A DNA stretch of 64,000 bases. It comes from Oceanobacillus damuensis. GTDB lineage: Bacteria > Bacillota > Bacilli > Bacillales > Amphibacillaceae. The position numbers and the translations under genes were made by a program. The notes below the pieces were generated by a model. It had not been told where the DNA came from. It was given only the letters and a program-made list of their open reading frames with translations, and ran no database searches. The stretch is from positions 17,254-81,253 of the forward strand of contig NZ_LQNF01000020.1 in the NCBI RefSeq assembly GCF_001618145.1, written 5' to 3'. Each line of letters begins with the position of its first letter. Within the stretch, counting starts at the first letter, position 1. Below are positions 51,817 to 61,240 of this stretch, one piece after another.

Positions 51817-51903
51817 CGCCAAACCCGTGCAACCCCCCTCGCCAGAAGCCGCACAGCTCTCGCCAACCCCTATACGCCCCCGCCAAAAAACTCTTTGGAC
51901 CAC
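51817..51903. repeat. C-rich 20-23-bp repeat island G (CGCCAA core)
   Basis: CGCC anchors occur at 51817, 51840, 51861 and 51881 (steps 23, 21, 20), with CACC at 51901. It resembles the decayed end of island F, where TCGCCAACGCC also appears (near 29250). It lies between convergent genes in the 313-base gap 51692-52004, flanked by their terminators. Confidence 0.5.
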
Positions 51904-51924
51904 CCATCGCATCTCTAAAAAGGC

Positions 51925-51957
51925 ACAAAAAAACAGCCAGGAATCTTCATCCTGGCC
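51925..51957 (-). terminator. Terminator of csaB
   Basis: On the minus strand GGCCAGGA pairs with TCCTGGCT around a 7-base loop and is followed by GTTTTTTTG. Confidence 0.85.
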
Positions 51958-52004
51958 GTACACAAACTGCCGAACCTCGCCCCGACAGCCGCACTATAAT
52001 TCAC

Positions 52005-53075
52005 TTATTTAAAAGCCTCAAAAGCCATCACGGCTGTTTCCAGTGCTTGCTTTCTGTATTCCTCCGCTTTTTTCTGCAGCATCTCCTGCTGTATAATTTC
52101 ATTCGCTAATGAATCACTCACCTGCTCATACAGCTTCAGGCCATCCCAGTTATCGTTTTCCACGTGTCCGGAAACAGGCTGCTCACAGATCGCAGCAAAG
52201 GAATCAATTTTAGGGTCGTAAGAAAGAGCGACAAATGGTGTGTGTGTTACAGCTGAGAATATCAGCGAATGCAGACGCATGCCAAGCAGCAAACGCGATT
52301 CGCCAATAATAGCAATCTTTTCCTCTATGGATGCATCGGCGGGGGAAACGGTGCTATTTTCCATCATCATCCCGGCAACCTCTCGGGAAGTGGCTGCGTC
52401 ATGCTCCCCGTGCATCGGCACAAAGACAACCTTATTACCTGCCCGTACGACTTTGTCCAGGCATTCGGCGATGCGTTGTTTATATGGCTGTTCGGTTGGC
52501 CAGTCGCGTACACTGACAGCAACAAAGTCACCTAATGCTTGTTCCTCCAGCCAGTTACTGGTGAAGGACGTTCCATCCAGCGCCATGACCGGATCGGGAA
52601 CAATCGAAATGGTTTTGCGAACACCGATTTTCTGCAGCAATTCCTGAGAATCTGTATCCCTGACGGTAATGTCTGCTGCTTTATTCAATGTCAGCTTCAC
52701 GAGCCATTTGCTGAACCATTTATTGATCGGCCCCATCCCTTGTGCATAGATGAATACAGGCGTGTTATGCCGCTTGGCAATCTGCATTACGCCGGTATAG
52801 TAGGGAATGGATTTCCAGCCTGTTTCATCCTGCAGAAGACTGCCGCCGCCACTGATCAACCCATCGGAAAACTTCAAAACATCGCTGATTTCCTTCAGTT
52901 TCCACCGGTTAACAGCTTCCACGCCATATGTCTGCCTTGTTGCTTCTGGATTATTGGAAAGTACGGTGATTTTGACATCTTCACGGGTATTGCGGATTGC
53001 TTGAATAATGGAAAACAGGATTGCTTCATCCCCGACATTATCAAACCCATAATAACCAGATAGTACAATATGCAT
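52005..53075 (-). CDS. csaB: Polysaccharide pyruvyl transferase CsaB
   Basis: CsaB adds a ketal-linked pyruvate to the secondary cell-wall polysaccharide, the modification recognised by SLH domains. The start is taken as ATG 53075 (GAGGTGG 6 bases upstream; GTG 53084 is in frame). The 356 residues show HIVLSGYYGFDNVGDEAILF, LKFSDGLISGGGSLLQDETG, FIYAQGMGPINKWFSKWLV and SRLLLGMRLHSLIFSAVTHT. The start overlaps the csaA-like stop by one base (TAATG). Three SLH proteins are encoded within 12 kb, which fits this role well. Confidence 0.93.
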   Translation of the reverse strand: MHIVLSGYYGFDNVGDEAILFSIIQAIRNTREDVKITVLSNNPEATRQTYGVEAVNRWKLKEISDVLKFSDGLISGGGSLLQDETGWKSIPYYTGVMQIAKRHNTPVFIYAQGMGPINKWFSKWLVKLTLNKAADITVRDTDSQELLQKIGVRKTISIVPDPVMALDGTSFTSNWLEEQALGDFVAVSVRDWPTEQPYKQRIAECLDKVVRAGNKVVFVPMHGEHDAATSREVAGMMMENSTVSPADASIEEKIAIIGESRLLLGMRLHSLIFSAVTHTPFVALSYDPKIDSFAAICEQPVSGHVENDNWDGLKLYEQVSDSLANEIIQQEMLQKKAEEYRKQALETAVMAFEAFK

Positions 53076-54991
53076 TACGTCCACCTCGAAATTCGTTTAG
53101 AAATAAACTGGTAGCCCTTTTTAACAATAAAAATAAACAGAAGGCCAATCAAGTAACCTAGAATGACACTATATATGGTCCGAAGCAGTGAAATCGATAA
53201 TGGGATATGGAAATGTGTAAATGTGTTCATAATGGACAGGAAGCCGATGACTCCCGGAATGAGGAGGATGCTTCCCCATTTTTTGTCTATTCCCATGACA
53301 TAAAGCGCCAAAATAAAGAATGGGAAACCGATTAGAAATTCCTTCGTTCTCGGTCTTACATATAACGTTTCCTCGAGCCATTGCCTGAAAATTAACTCCA
53401 GATCAAACGCCATGCCAAAGTTGCCTGTACGGCCGATATAGAACATTCCGATTCCGGCAATTGCTGCAAATACAAGCAAGTGCCAGTACCTGACTTCAAA
53501 CTGCAGTAATTTGACCGTTTGTGCCAAGGCATTTTTCATTTGGGCCGATTGCAATAAGTTCTTGCTGATTGTCCAAAGCACCACAAGGGAGACAAAAACG
53601 ATAGGGACAATATAGACCATGATCACGCCTCTGAATCCTTGGACACCGGTAATGAAGCCATTGCCATTTAACAGTCCGATGACAATGATAATACCGATAA
53701 TGCTGATGCCGACCGCCTTCAGGTAGCTAAGTGTTATTTCGCCGAGCTTCGTTGATCCGGAAGCAGACGAAAGAACGGCATAGATTGGTGTGATGACGGC
53801 AATAATCAATGCGAACGCCTGTAGTAAAACAATTCTGTCTAAAAGGACATACGCACCAGCAAGCAAGACCATGAATAAAGCAGCAGCCAGCTGGAGTTTC
53901 GGGTTCCTGGTGACACTAGCAGCCAAATAGGTGAAGATGATTGCCGCCAGAAGAACAACTGCTGTCACCCATACGGGAATAGAAATCTGATCAAAAGGGT
54001 CTGGAATCCCTGCTTTAAAATGATCGGGCATTTGCTCCTGAACCCCGGCAAGGTAGCTTGTGGCAGCTTCTAAATTTTCCTCTGCAGATTCACCTACCTC
54101 AGGCATGTGAAAGAAGACAGACCGGATATTTCGTTCTTTGACAGCGCGGATGGTCCGGGCAATACTCTCATCCAATTCGAGGTTCTCCCTCGTGATATCA
54201 ATGCTATGCAGCCGGATGAGATTATAATCAGTATTTTGGGCCACCCTGGCAAGACCTTTAATCGGATTAAACTCGATGGAATAAAATCTGTACCCAGCCT
54301 CGCTTAGCATGGATGGTGACTGGTTATTCGGTGTCTCTTCATCAAAACCGATGATTTCTGTTCCTGAAGAGAGTAGTACCGCTGTATTTTCATCCTTTAG
54401 ATCAATCAGTTGATCCGTGATTCTCTGATCAACCAAATCACTTTCATCGTTCTCCACCCGCATGAGGTGGGCAAGACCATGTTCATTTATTTTTTCAATT
54501 GCCAGCTCATCGTAAGCAAAGTCCGTATAATGGTTGAACTCATCATTTTCCTCGATAAAATAAAACGGAATATCCCCAATCATTATCTCGGCAGGGTTAA
54601 AGAATTCCTTAATCATCTCTTGGTAATAAGGATTCTCAGGCTCGGTAACATAATGTCCACTCAGTTCCGGATTGAAATCATCCAAAAACTCACTGAACAG
54701 TAAGGTGTCTTCCAATTGACTATCACTAAAAATGGAGACAATCCCTTGTTTCTCCATATCATTCAGTGAGGTCGGCTCCAGGCTGACCGAAGTCATTCCA
54801 GCTTCTTTTAAAGCGGAAAGTGCCTTATCGAGTGTCATATCCTCCTCGTCCGTCATCGTATATATCTGTTCGAAGGGGACAATTAATTCATATGTAACAT
54901 TTTTTTCCTCTATGTTCCATCTTTCGATAATTCCCGGTGCGGAGAGAACCAGCAACAGCAGGAGAACTCCCCAGATCCATTTCTTCATCAT
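53075..54991 (-). CDS. DUF5693 multi-pass membrane protein (CsaA-like partner of CsaB)
   Basis: The 638 residues begin with a membrane anchor (about 3-20). An extracytoplasmic domain follows (about 30-340), including GMTSVSLEPTSLNDMEKQG and AVKERNIRSVFFHMPEVGES. About nine membrane helices come next (about 345-625; for example VWVTAVVLLAAIIFTYLAAS). Proteins of this type sit next to csaB in many Bacillaceae; in B. anthracis csaA is needed with csaB for wall-polymer pyruvylation. A role in moving or presenting the polymer precursor is inferred. AAAGGAAGA precedes the ATG. Confidence 0.75.
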   Translation of the reverse strand: MMKKWIWGVLLLLLVLSAPGIIERWNIEEKNVTYELIVPFEQIYTMTDEEDMTLDKALSALKEAGMTSVSLEPTSLNDMEKQGIVSIFSDSQLEDTLLFSEFLDDFNPELSGHYVTEPENPYYQEMIKEFFNPAEIMIGDIPFYFIEENDEFNHYTDFAYDELAIEKINEHGLAHLMRVENDESDLVDQRITDQLIDLKDENTAVLLSSGTEIIGFDEETPNNQSPSMLSEAGYRFYSIEFNPIKGLARVAQNTDYNLIRLHSIDITRENLELDESIARTIRAVKERNIRSVFFHMPEVGESAEENLEAATSYLAGVQEQMPDHFKAGIPDPFDQISIPVWVTAVVLLAAIIFTYLAASVTRNPKLQLAAALFMVLLAGAYVLLDRIVLLQAFALIIAVITPIYAVLSSASGSTKLGEITLSYLKAVGISIIGIIIVIGLLNGNGFITGVQGFRGVIMVYIVPIVFVSLVVLWTISKNLLQSAQMKNALAQTVKLLQFEVRYWHLLVFAAIAGIGMFYIGRTGNFGMAFDLELIFRQWLEETLYVRPRTKEFLIGFPFFILALYVMGIDKKWGSILLIPGVIGFLSIMNTFTHFHIPLSISLLRTIYSVILGYLIGLLFIFIVKKGYQFISKRISRWT

Positions 54992-55007
54992 TCATCTTCC
55001 TTTCTTG

Positions 55008-55045
55008 GCAAGCAAGAAAGTACAAAGACTTTCTCGATTGCTTGC
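55008..55045 (-). other. Intercistronic hairpin between flippase and csaA-like genes
   Basis: GCAAGCAA pairs with TTGCTTGC and, inside it, GAAAGT with ACTTTC, separated by a one-sided 4-base bulge. There is no T-run. It may be an RNA processing or stabilising element within the operon. Confidence 0.55.
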
Positions 55046-55078
55046 ATAAGTACAATTAAGGCATTTGCCAAGTTTTAT

Positions 55079-56644
55079 CTACTGCTTTTTATTTAAAAAT
55101 TTCCCTACTACAGGAAGATTTTTCAAGTCATTTTTCGTGAGTACCTTCAGCGTTAACAGAAGGATAAAGTAAATGGCTGCTCCTGCTGCGATGGCGATTA
55201 TTAGATAACCGATGGCCTGTAGCCTCGACCAGCTGCTGACATCCAGCAAAAGGCTTGGTATGCCGATAACGAGCCCCATTATGAGGGATGAGAAAATCAT
55301 CTTAAACGTAGCTGTGTTTGCAATTGTAAATGTTATATGTTTTGCAATCACGATTGTGTTTACAATAACGAGTATGATATAGACAAACAGTGTGGACAGT
55401 GCGGCACCATCCAGTCCAAACAACTGGATAAAGTATATGTTGGAAAAAGTTTTCAATATAACACTGCCGACAATAATAAATGCACCTGTCCTCGCTAAAT
55501 TCATTCCCTGCAAAATTCCTGTTCCAAGTAAGGCAAGCGAGGTAAAGACAGAACTGAAATTAATAATAGCAAGCATGGAGCTGCCTTCCAGATCTGTAAA
55601 CAATGCCAAGTTTAAAGGCAGTGTTAAGGCAAGCAGTCCAAATGCTGCAGGCCAGGAAATCAAATGTGTCATCCGATGTGTTTTCTCAATAATGGCACGT
55701 GTACCAGCAGTATCCTTGCTGGCTAATTTAGTTGTAATCAAGGGAACAAGGGGAAGCACAATAGAGGTAGCAAAAACAGTTGCTATTTGCACCAATGAGA
55801 GTCCTCGTCCATATATTCCATATAAATAATTGACATCTCCTAAGGCAACTCCTGCAGCCTTTAGTCCATAAGAAACCGTGAAAGAATCGACAAAATTAAA
55901 TAATGCCATTGTAATGGATCCAATCGCGATTGGAATGGAAACCTTTAAAATGGTTTTACTCCATTTGTTGAATAGCTTGAAAGAATATTTTTCCTTGGAA
56001 TTAAGCCTTAATGATGAACGGTTATATTTTACTCTCAGATAGAGAAGTGATGCAAGTGCACCAACAACAGATCCAATCATGACTCCACCAGCTACGATTT
56101 CATCAGAATAACCATTACTAACGAGATAATAAGCGATAAGGAGAATTAAACCGACACGGATCAATTGCTCGACCACCTGCGAAATGGCAGTAGGGCGCAT
56201 ATCCTCATATCCTTGGAAAAAACCTCTATAGACAGCCATATATGGCGCAACGAGTAATGTTCCCGCTACAACAACTAAAGCTAGTCGAGTAGATGGACCA
56301 CCTAACATATTTGCAATTTCTGAAGAAAAACTGAAAATGAAAAGGAAACTTGTTAAACCGAATAGCACAGCAAGAATACTTGCGGTAATATAAATTTCAC
56401 GGATAGAAGAGGAATTTCCCTTTGTCCTTGCCTCTGCAATCAGTTTAGAGATGGCAAGAGGAAGCCCGGCAACAGAGAGAATTAATGCAACCATATAGAC
56501 GGGATACACTAAACTGAAAATACCGAGTACTTCATCTCCTGCAATATTCTGTAAGGGAATACGGAAAATACTTCCCAATACTTTAGATAAAAGGGTTGCA
56601 ATTGTGAGAATCATGGTGCTTTTGACAAATGTTGACTGGCTCAT
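55079..56644 (-). CDS. Polysaccharide/oligosaccharide flippase (MOP superfamily, SpoVB/PST-like)
   Basis: The 521 residues have about 14 helices. The N-terminus QSTFVKSTMILTIATLLSKV with LGSIFRIPLQNIAGDEVLGI is typical of SpoVB/YtgP-type flippases. Also seen are VYRGFFQGYEDMRPTAISQV, VEQLIRVGLILLIAYYLV and SFTVSYGLKAAGVALGD. The start is ATG 56644, which overlaps the tagA stop codon by 4 bases (ATGA). Within this operon it should flip the lipid-linked wall-polymer unit across the membrane. SpoVB itself is less likely given the context. Confidence 0.87.
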   Translation of the reverse strand: MSQSTFVKSTMILTIATLLSKVLGSIFRIPLQNIAGDEVLGIFSLVYPVYMVALILSVAGLPLAISKLIAEARTKGNSSSIREIYITASILAVLFGLTSFLFIFSFSSEIANMLGGPSTRLALVVVAGTLLVAPYMAVYRGFFQGYEDMRPTAISQVVEQLIRVGLILLIAYYLVSNGYSDEIVAGGVMIGSVVGALASLLYLRVKYNRSSLRLNSKEKYSFKLFNKWSKTILKVSIPIAIGSITMALFNFVDSFTVSYGLKAAGVALGDVNYLYGIYGRGLSLVQIATVFATSIVLPLVPLITTKLASKDTAGTRAIIEKTHRMTHLISWPAAFGLLALTLPLNLALFTDLEGSSMLAIINFSSVFTSLALLGTGILQGMNLARTGAFIIVGSVILKTFSNIYFIQLFGLDGAALSTLFVYIILVIVNTIVIAKHITFTIANTATFKMIFSSLIMGLVIGIPSLLLDVSSWSRLQAIGYLIIAIAAGAAIYFILLLTLKVLTKNDLKNLPVVGKFLNKKQ

Positions 56645-57378
56645 TGTGTAGGTTTTCCTTTTAATTTCTGTTTTAAAATTTTTAGTGCAAAATGGGGAAG
56701 TGCTAACATTCGTTTCCAGCGGCTTGGCTGTTTCAACAAGCGGTACAGCCATTCGAGATTCAGCTTCTGCCAGAATTCCGGTGCACGCCTTACGGTTCCT
56801 GCAATAACATCAAAGGAACCGCCGATACCGATGAAAACTCCTTTATCAAATCTTTCAAAATTCTCCGCAATCCACTTTTCCTGTCTTGGGACACCAAGGG
56901 CTACAAACGTGATATCCGGTTGGTGCGCGGCAATTGAATCAGCGATATCATTGTCTTCCCAGTTAAAATAACCGTCATGGGAACCGACAATTTCAACATT
57001 CGGGTACTGGGCGGAAATATTGGAGATGGTTTTCTGCAATGTCTCCTGTTTTGCTCCAAGCAGGAAAATTTTATAATGCTTTTGATTTGCGATCGCTAAG
57101 AGAGCCATCATCGTATCATAACCTGTAACACGTCCGGGTAGTGGATCATTCAGAAGCTGTGCTGCCTTAACCACACCAATCCCATCAGCAACGACATACG
57201 TTGCCTGTTCAATATAGTTCATAAATGTTTGATTTTCATTTGCTTTCATTACAATTTCCGGATTTGCGGTAATGACAAAGGTCTTCTCCTCCTGTTCAAT
57301 ACGTTCATCCAGCAGGGAGACAAAAGCATCTTGATTGGTATGCAAAAATGGAATATCCATAATTGTTACGTATCTCAT
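56641..57378 (-). CDS. tagA: WecG/TagA/CpsF family glycosyltransferase (ManNAc transferase)
   Basis: This enzyme transfers N-acetylmannosamine to the GlcNAc-PP-undecaprenol made by TagO-type enzymes. ATG 57378 gives 245 residues. Motifs are FVITANPEIVMKANENQTF, VVADGIGVVKAAQLLNDPLP, RVTGYDTMMALLAIAN, KIFLLGAKQETLQKTISNI, DITFVALGVPRQEKWIAENF and GIGGSFDVIAGTVRRAPEFW. AAAGGAG lies about 12 bases from the ATG, rather far; the frame is open to a GTG at 57405. It starts the minus-strand operon tagA-flippase-csaA-csaB, so the polymer backbone probably contains ManNAc-GlcNAc. Confidence 0.92.
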   Translation of the reverse strand: MRYVTIMDIPFLHTNQDAFVSLLDERIEQEEKTFVITANPEIVMKANENQTFMNYIEQATYVVADGIGVVKAAQLLNDPLPGRVTGYDTMMALLAIANQKHYKIFLLGAKQETLQKTISNISAQYPNVEIVGSHDGYFNWEDNDIADSIAAHQPDITFVALGVPRQEKWIAENFERFDKGVFIGIGGSFDVIAGTVRRAPEFWQKLNLEWLYRLLKQPSRWKRMLALPHFALKILKQKLKGKPTQ

Positions 57379-57432
57379 ATAAAAATTGACTCCTTTATTT
57401 TTCACATAAATATCTCTAATAATATAACATAA

Positions 57433-57464
57433 AAGGAAGGAAACAAATAGATGTTTCCTTCCTT
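57433..57464 (-). terminator. Terminator of the SLH-glucosaminidase gene
   Basis: AAGGAAGGAAACA and TGTTTCCTTCCTT are exact reverse complements around a 6-base loop, followed on the minus strand by TTATG. It separates this gene from tagA. Confidence 0.8.
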
Positions 57465-57478
57465 AGTAGACCACTTCA

Positions 57479-59404
57479 TTAATTTTGTGACAGATTATTT
57501 AAATGGATCGTATTATTGGAAACCCATCCTATATCATTTGATGTTCTTATCTTATACCAACCTTCAAAGGCTTCTAATATTTCCACCTCTGTTCCAATTG
57601 GCAATTCGATATTCTTAATTAGAGTACCTGAAGATGAAGGTTCAGTCTTTAGTTTGATGTTTTTAACAGTTGTCTTGCCGTAAACACCTGTATACTCTTC
57701 ATATTCTTCTGCACTGTCTTCTGCTAGGGATGCAGAACTTATTTTCATATCTTTATCCAATTGAATGTACCAGCCTGCTACCCATCCTTCGACGCCATTT
57801 TGTTGTTTGATTTTGTACCAGCCACCATTTTCACCTACCACTGTAAACGGTGTTCCCTTCGGTAGAGCGGTTATAATATTTTCTTTAGTTGCGGTTGAAG
57901 GATACGACCTTAAGTTTAGGCTATCTGGTGTAGTTCGGCCTTTTTCTCCGGCAAGCTTTGTATCAATTGCGTACATTGCCTCTCCTGTAGGTAATGGAGA
58001 GTAATCTGGTTGGTTATTATATACAGGAATTTCAAAAGTTAAAGCAGTATTATCTAGTGAATTGGTTTTCTCCATCATAAATTTGATATTTTTGGCTTGA
58101 ATAACTGACCACATGACATGTGTAGCATACTGATGTGTCGCAGGAGCATCTGGATTCCAACGCATTTTGTACAATGTATTTTGTCCAGCACCGATATATC
58201 TTTCCTTAACAAATTTGGCTCCGCCAATAATAGCCTTTTCTACGGTGAACCATCCTTCTCGATAGGCCCGTTCAGCACCATATTTGTTAGGGTCCTTGTC
58301 GATAGCACCAATACCATACATATTATAGGTCTTTTTTATATCCGTAAGTGTACTCCTATTCTCAGATGTGACTCTCACTGGATTTCCGTTCTTATCCAAT
58401 CCTACTTCAATACCCTTGGCAAGTGCAGAACTTCCATTACCTGTTTCATGCAAAGCATGAGATATTAAGTAGAATTCGTTAATACCATAATTAAGACTGG
58501 CATTGATAAAAGCTTGACCAGTATTTGTAAGAATTCCTTTATTAGAAAGGATTTTGTTATTTACTTCGTTCACGTCAATAGCACCGAGGCTTTTCGACAG
58601 GTCTAAATACTGGAAAAACTCTGGTGAACTGACACTGAAATTGTTTGGATTCAAATAATAGGCAACAAGCTTTTTGCTAGCAGTGAAGATGCCTGCTCCA
58701 TCTACCTTTGGACTTACGTTAGACTGTAAATTTACAACTTCCGAAAAATCTCTGCCAACAGAGGCGGTAACGATATTTTTACTATTAGGGAAGAGTATAT
58801 TTAACATTTTATAAATTAAAGTAGCAGCTTCAGCACGGGTAGAATCGTCGTTTGGAGCAAAATACAGTTTTCCATTAATTGGTTTCCCTTCTATAATCTT
58901 GTGGGATACTAATTTCTGTACTGCTGAATAAGCCCAACTATCAATCTTAGTATGATCTTCAAAGTTTAAAGGTGATTTTATAGAATCAACTTCCATAAAA
59001 TCCAGTGCATTAACGATCATTACCGCCATTTCTTGGCGAGTAATTTCTCTTTCTGGTTCGAATAAACCTTTATCATTTCCTTGAATCAAGTTGTTATTAC
59101 TAGCTGTAATAACTTCTGAATAATACCATTCACCGGGAATGACATCTGTATAAGGTGTTGTTTGGGATGAATCTATTGGTATATTTAATGATCTGACAAG
59201 AAATGCAGCAAATTCTGCACGTGTTACCGTATCGCCCGGCCGATAATTTCCTTGGTAACCTTTCATAATGCCCTCATCAATGATAGCCCTCATTTCTTTT
59301 TCAGCCCAGTGTCCATCTATATCACTGGCTGCGTGAGATATGTTTGGACTGATAAATGACAAAGACAGACAAATTATGGTAAGAAACATAAGTATACGTT
59401 TCAT
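57479..59404 (-). CDS. SLH-domain N-acetylglucosaminidase with SH3 repeats
   Basis: This is a wall-bound autolysin. The 641 residues comprise a signal peptide (1-26, ending ISHAA) and three SLH domains (about 28-210), including IDGHWAEKEMRAIIDEGIM and GNYRPGDTVTRAEFAAFLV. A glucosaminidase domain follows (about 250-450) with FYLISHALHETGNGSSALAK, where the HETG Glu is the likely catalyst. Two SH3b domains end the protein (SLNLRSYPSTATKENIITAL and NIKLKTEPSSSGTLIKN, each ending near GWVAGWYIQL or GWVSNNTIHL). GGAGGG precedes the ATG. It is divergent from the SLH amidase gene; together they can cut both glycan and stem-peptide bonds. Confidence 0.9.
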   Translation of the reverse strand: MKRILMFLTIICLSLSFISPNISHAASDIDGHWAEKEMRAIIDEGIMKGYQGNYRPGDTVTRAEFAAFLVRSLNIPIDSSQTTPYTDVIPGEWYYSEVITASNNNLIQGNDKGLFEPEREITRQEMAVMIVNALDFMEVDSIKSPLNFEDHTKIDSWAYSAVQKLVSHKIIEGKPINGKLYFAPNDDSTRAEAATLIYKMLNILFPNSKNIVTASVGRDFSEVVNLQSNVSPKVDGAGIFTASKKLVAYYLNPNNFSVSSPEFFQYLDLSKSLGAIDVNEVNNKILSNKGILTNTGQAFINASLNYGINEFYLISHALHETGNGSSALAKGIEVGLDKNGNPVRVTSENRSTLTDIKKTYNMYGIGAIDKDPNKYGAERAYREGWFTVEKAIIGGAKFVKERYIGAGQNTLYKMRWNPDAPATHQYATHVMWSVIQAKNIKFMMEKTNSLDNTALTFEIPVYNNQPDYSPLPTGEAMYAIDTKLAGEKGRTTPDSLNLRSYPSTATKENIITALPKGTPFTVVGENGGWYKIKQQNGVEGWVAGWYIQLDKDMKISSASLAEDSAEEYEEYTGVYGKTTVKNIKLKTEPSSSGTLIKNIELPIGTEVEILEAFEGWYKIRTSNDIGWVSNNTIHLNNLSQN

Positions 59405-59491
59405 TATTTAACTATCCCTCCTAATAATTTAAACTACACTATTAATCTACCAAATTTTTGGGGGAAAGCATAGAATTTTCTTGAAAAAAGT

Positions 59492-59543
59492 TAACTACCA
59501 AACTTGTTTGTACCTGAAGAACTATTGAAATAATTGGTAGTTA
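59492..59543. promoter_or_regulatory. Inverted repeat between divergent autolysin genes
   Basis: TAACTACCAA (59492-59501) and TTGGTAGTTA (59534-59543) are exact reverse complements separated by 32 bases, in the 250-base region between the two SLH autolysin genes. It could be a shared operator. A -10 TATAAT lies at 59625-59630 for the plus-strand gene. Confidence 0.4.
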
Positions 59544-59654
59544 TGGTATATTTTAATTATGAATTTTATTATAAAAATAATTTACGCAGCTTAAATCTTG
59601 CAGTGATTATGTCGATATATAGACTATAATATATAATAAAAAAAGGGGAGTAAA

Positions 59655-61025
59655 ATGAGGAAAAAGTGGGTTTCAGCATTATTGATTATGCTTTTGGCGA
59701 GTTTATATATAATTTCAGAAGAAGCATCAGCAAAAGGTAACTTGAAAGGCATTCCGGAACAGTATGCTGCTGAGGTCAATTATTTGATTGATAAAGGGAT
59801 TGTTGTTGGAAATGAGCATGGAGAGTTTATGCCAGAAAAAAGCCTGACAAGGGAAGAAGCAGCAACGATGATAGGTAGAGCTAAGAGATTAGACGGAAAA
59901 GAGCCGAGAGATACAGTGTTTACGGATGTGGATTCTGATTCCTTTGCGTCAGGCTATATTCAAAAAGGATACGAAGCGGATATCATCGATGGGTATGGAG
60001 ATGGCACATTTCGTCCGCTAAATAAAATTACCAGGTTGGAAATGGCCTATCTTGTTACGAAGGCGTTTAATTATATCGAAGTAGTTGATGTCTACTATAA
60101 AGATATGCCAAAGGATAAAAACCATACAGAGGTAATTAGGAAAGTTACCGCCGCGGGAATTGCAAACGGCACTGGGGATCAATTGTTTAAACCAAATAAT
60201 TCAATCACAAGAGTGGAGTTTTCATTAATGCTTTCCCGTGCTTTAAACCCAGATTTCACGGTGGAAGCATCAGAATTCAAATCAGAGACCAAATATGTGA
60301 CAGCCACTGCCCTAAATGTGAGACAAGGACCAGGAACTAATTATAACTCTATCGGTTTGTTATATATGAATGATAAAGTTACTACCCATAATCAAATAGG
60401 CAATTGGGTGTACATCAAATCAGGTAACCTCTCAGGTTATGTAAGTCAGACGTGGTTAACGGATAATCCTCCAAGTACAAGAGTAATTGCAATTGATGCT
60501 GGTCACGGAGGAAGCGATCCTGGTGCAATTGCCAATGGAATAATTGAAAAAGAACTAAATTTAGATGTTGCAAAAAGAGTTCAGCAGTATCTGGAAAATG
60601 AAAATGTCAAAGTAATAATGACAAGGTCAACGGACACTTATATTTCATTATCGGGCAGAGTAGATATTGCTGTAGCTAAAGGTGCCGATTCCTTTGTTAG
60701 TATTCACGGGAATGCAGCTACTCCAAGCGCTAGCGGAACAGAGACATTTTATTCAACCGCAGCATTAGACCAGAGAGCCCTTGACAGTAAAGCATTAGCT
60801 AGATTCATTCAAGAAAGACTTCTAGCGGCATTGGGAACAAAAGACCGGGGTGTTAAAACAGCTAACTTCCACGTGATAGCCGAGAATCCACTGCCATCAG
60901 CATTACTTGAACTTGGTTTTCTTACGAATGAATCGGATGCCGAAATTTTAAAGACACATAAACAGGCATCAGCTAAAGCAATTTCTTTAGGGATATTAGA
61001 TTATTATAAGTGGAAGGGAAAATAA
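59655..61025 (+). CDS. SLH-domain N-acetylmuramoyl-L-alanine amidase
   Basis: This is a wall-bound autolysin. The 456 residues comprise a signal peptide (about 1-26, ending EEASAKG) and three SLH domains (about 30-205; for example VVGNEHGEFMPEKSLTREEA and IIDGYGDGTFRPLNKITRLE). One SH3 domain follows (about 215-275, ALNVRQGPGTNYNSIGLLY). The Amidase_3 domain (about 280-455) keeps the zinc ligands His in IAIDAGHGGSDPG, Glu in EKELNLDVAKR and His in FVSIHGNAATPSA, and the catalytic Glu in SALLELGFLTNESD. AAAGGGGAG precedes the ATG. It depends on pyruvylated polymer for anchoring. Confidence 0.94.
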   Translation: MRKKWVSALLIMLLASLYIISEEASAKGNLKGIPEQYAAEVNYLIDKGIVVGNEHGEFMPEKSLTREEAATMIGRAKRLDGKEPRDTVFTDVDSDSFASGYIQKGYEADIIDGYGDGTFRPLNKITRLEMAYLVTKAFNYIEVVDVYYKDMPKDKNHTEVIRKVTAAGIANGTGDQLFKPNNSITRVEFSLMLSRALNPDFTVEASEFKSETKYVTATALNVRQGPGTNYNSIGLLYMNDKVTTHNQIGNWVYIKSGNLSGYVSQTWLTDNPPSTRVIAIDAGHGGSDPGAIANGIIEKELNLDVAKRVQQYLENENVKVIMTRSTDTYISLSGRVDIAVAKGADSFVSIHGNAATPSASGTETFYSTAALDQRALDSKALARFIQERLLAALGTKDRGVKTANFHVIAENPLPSALLELGFLTNESDAEILKTHKQASAKAISLGILDYYKWKGK

Positions 61026-61052
61026 GCGGGCATTCATTTGCCCGTTTTTTTT
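61025..61052 (+). terminator. Terminator of the SLH amidase gene
   Basis: CGGGCA pairs with TGCCCG around a 6-base loop and is followed by eight T residues. Confidence 0.92.
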
Positions 61053-61240
61053 CTTTATAGATAGATAAGTATAAAACTGTTACTATCTTTTGCATAAATC
61101 CAACGCTAGTCTGCAATAAGGTAAGATTGTAAAATAAAATTAAAACAAGGCCCTATAACTCCCGATAATACTAGCGGATAAGTATCTTATAACACTATAA
61201 AACTGGAATTTTAGGCAATTAGGTGGAAATAGCAAGATTG

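Noticed and set aside
52539..53063. 174-codon plus-strand frame over csaB
   Set aside because: It is antisense to csaB, whose motifs and overlap with the csaA-like gene are secure.
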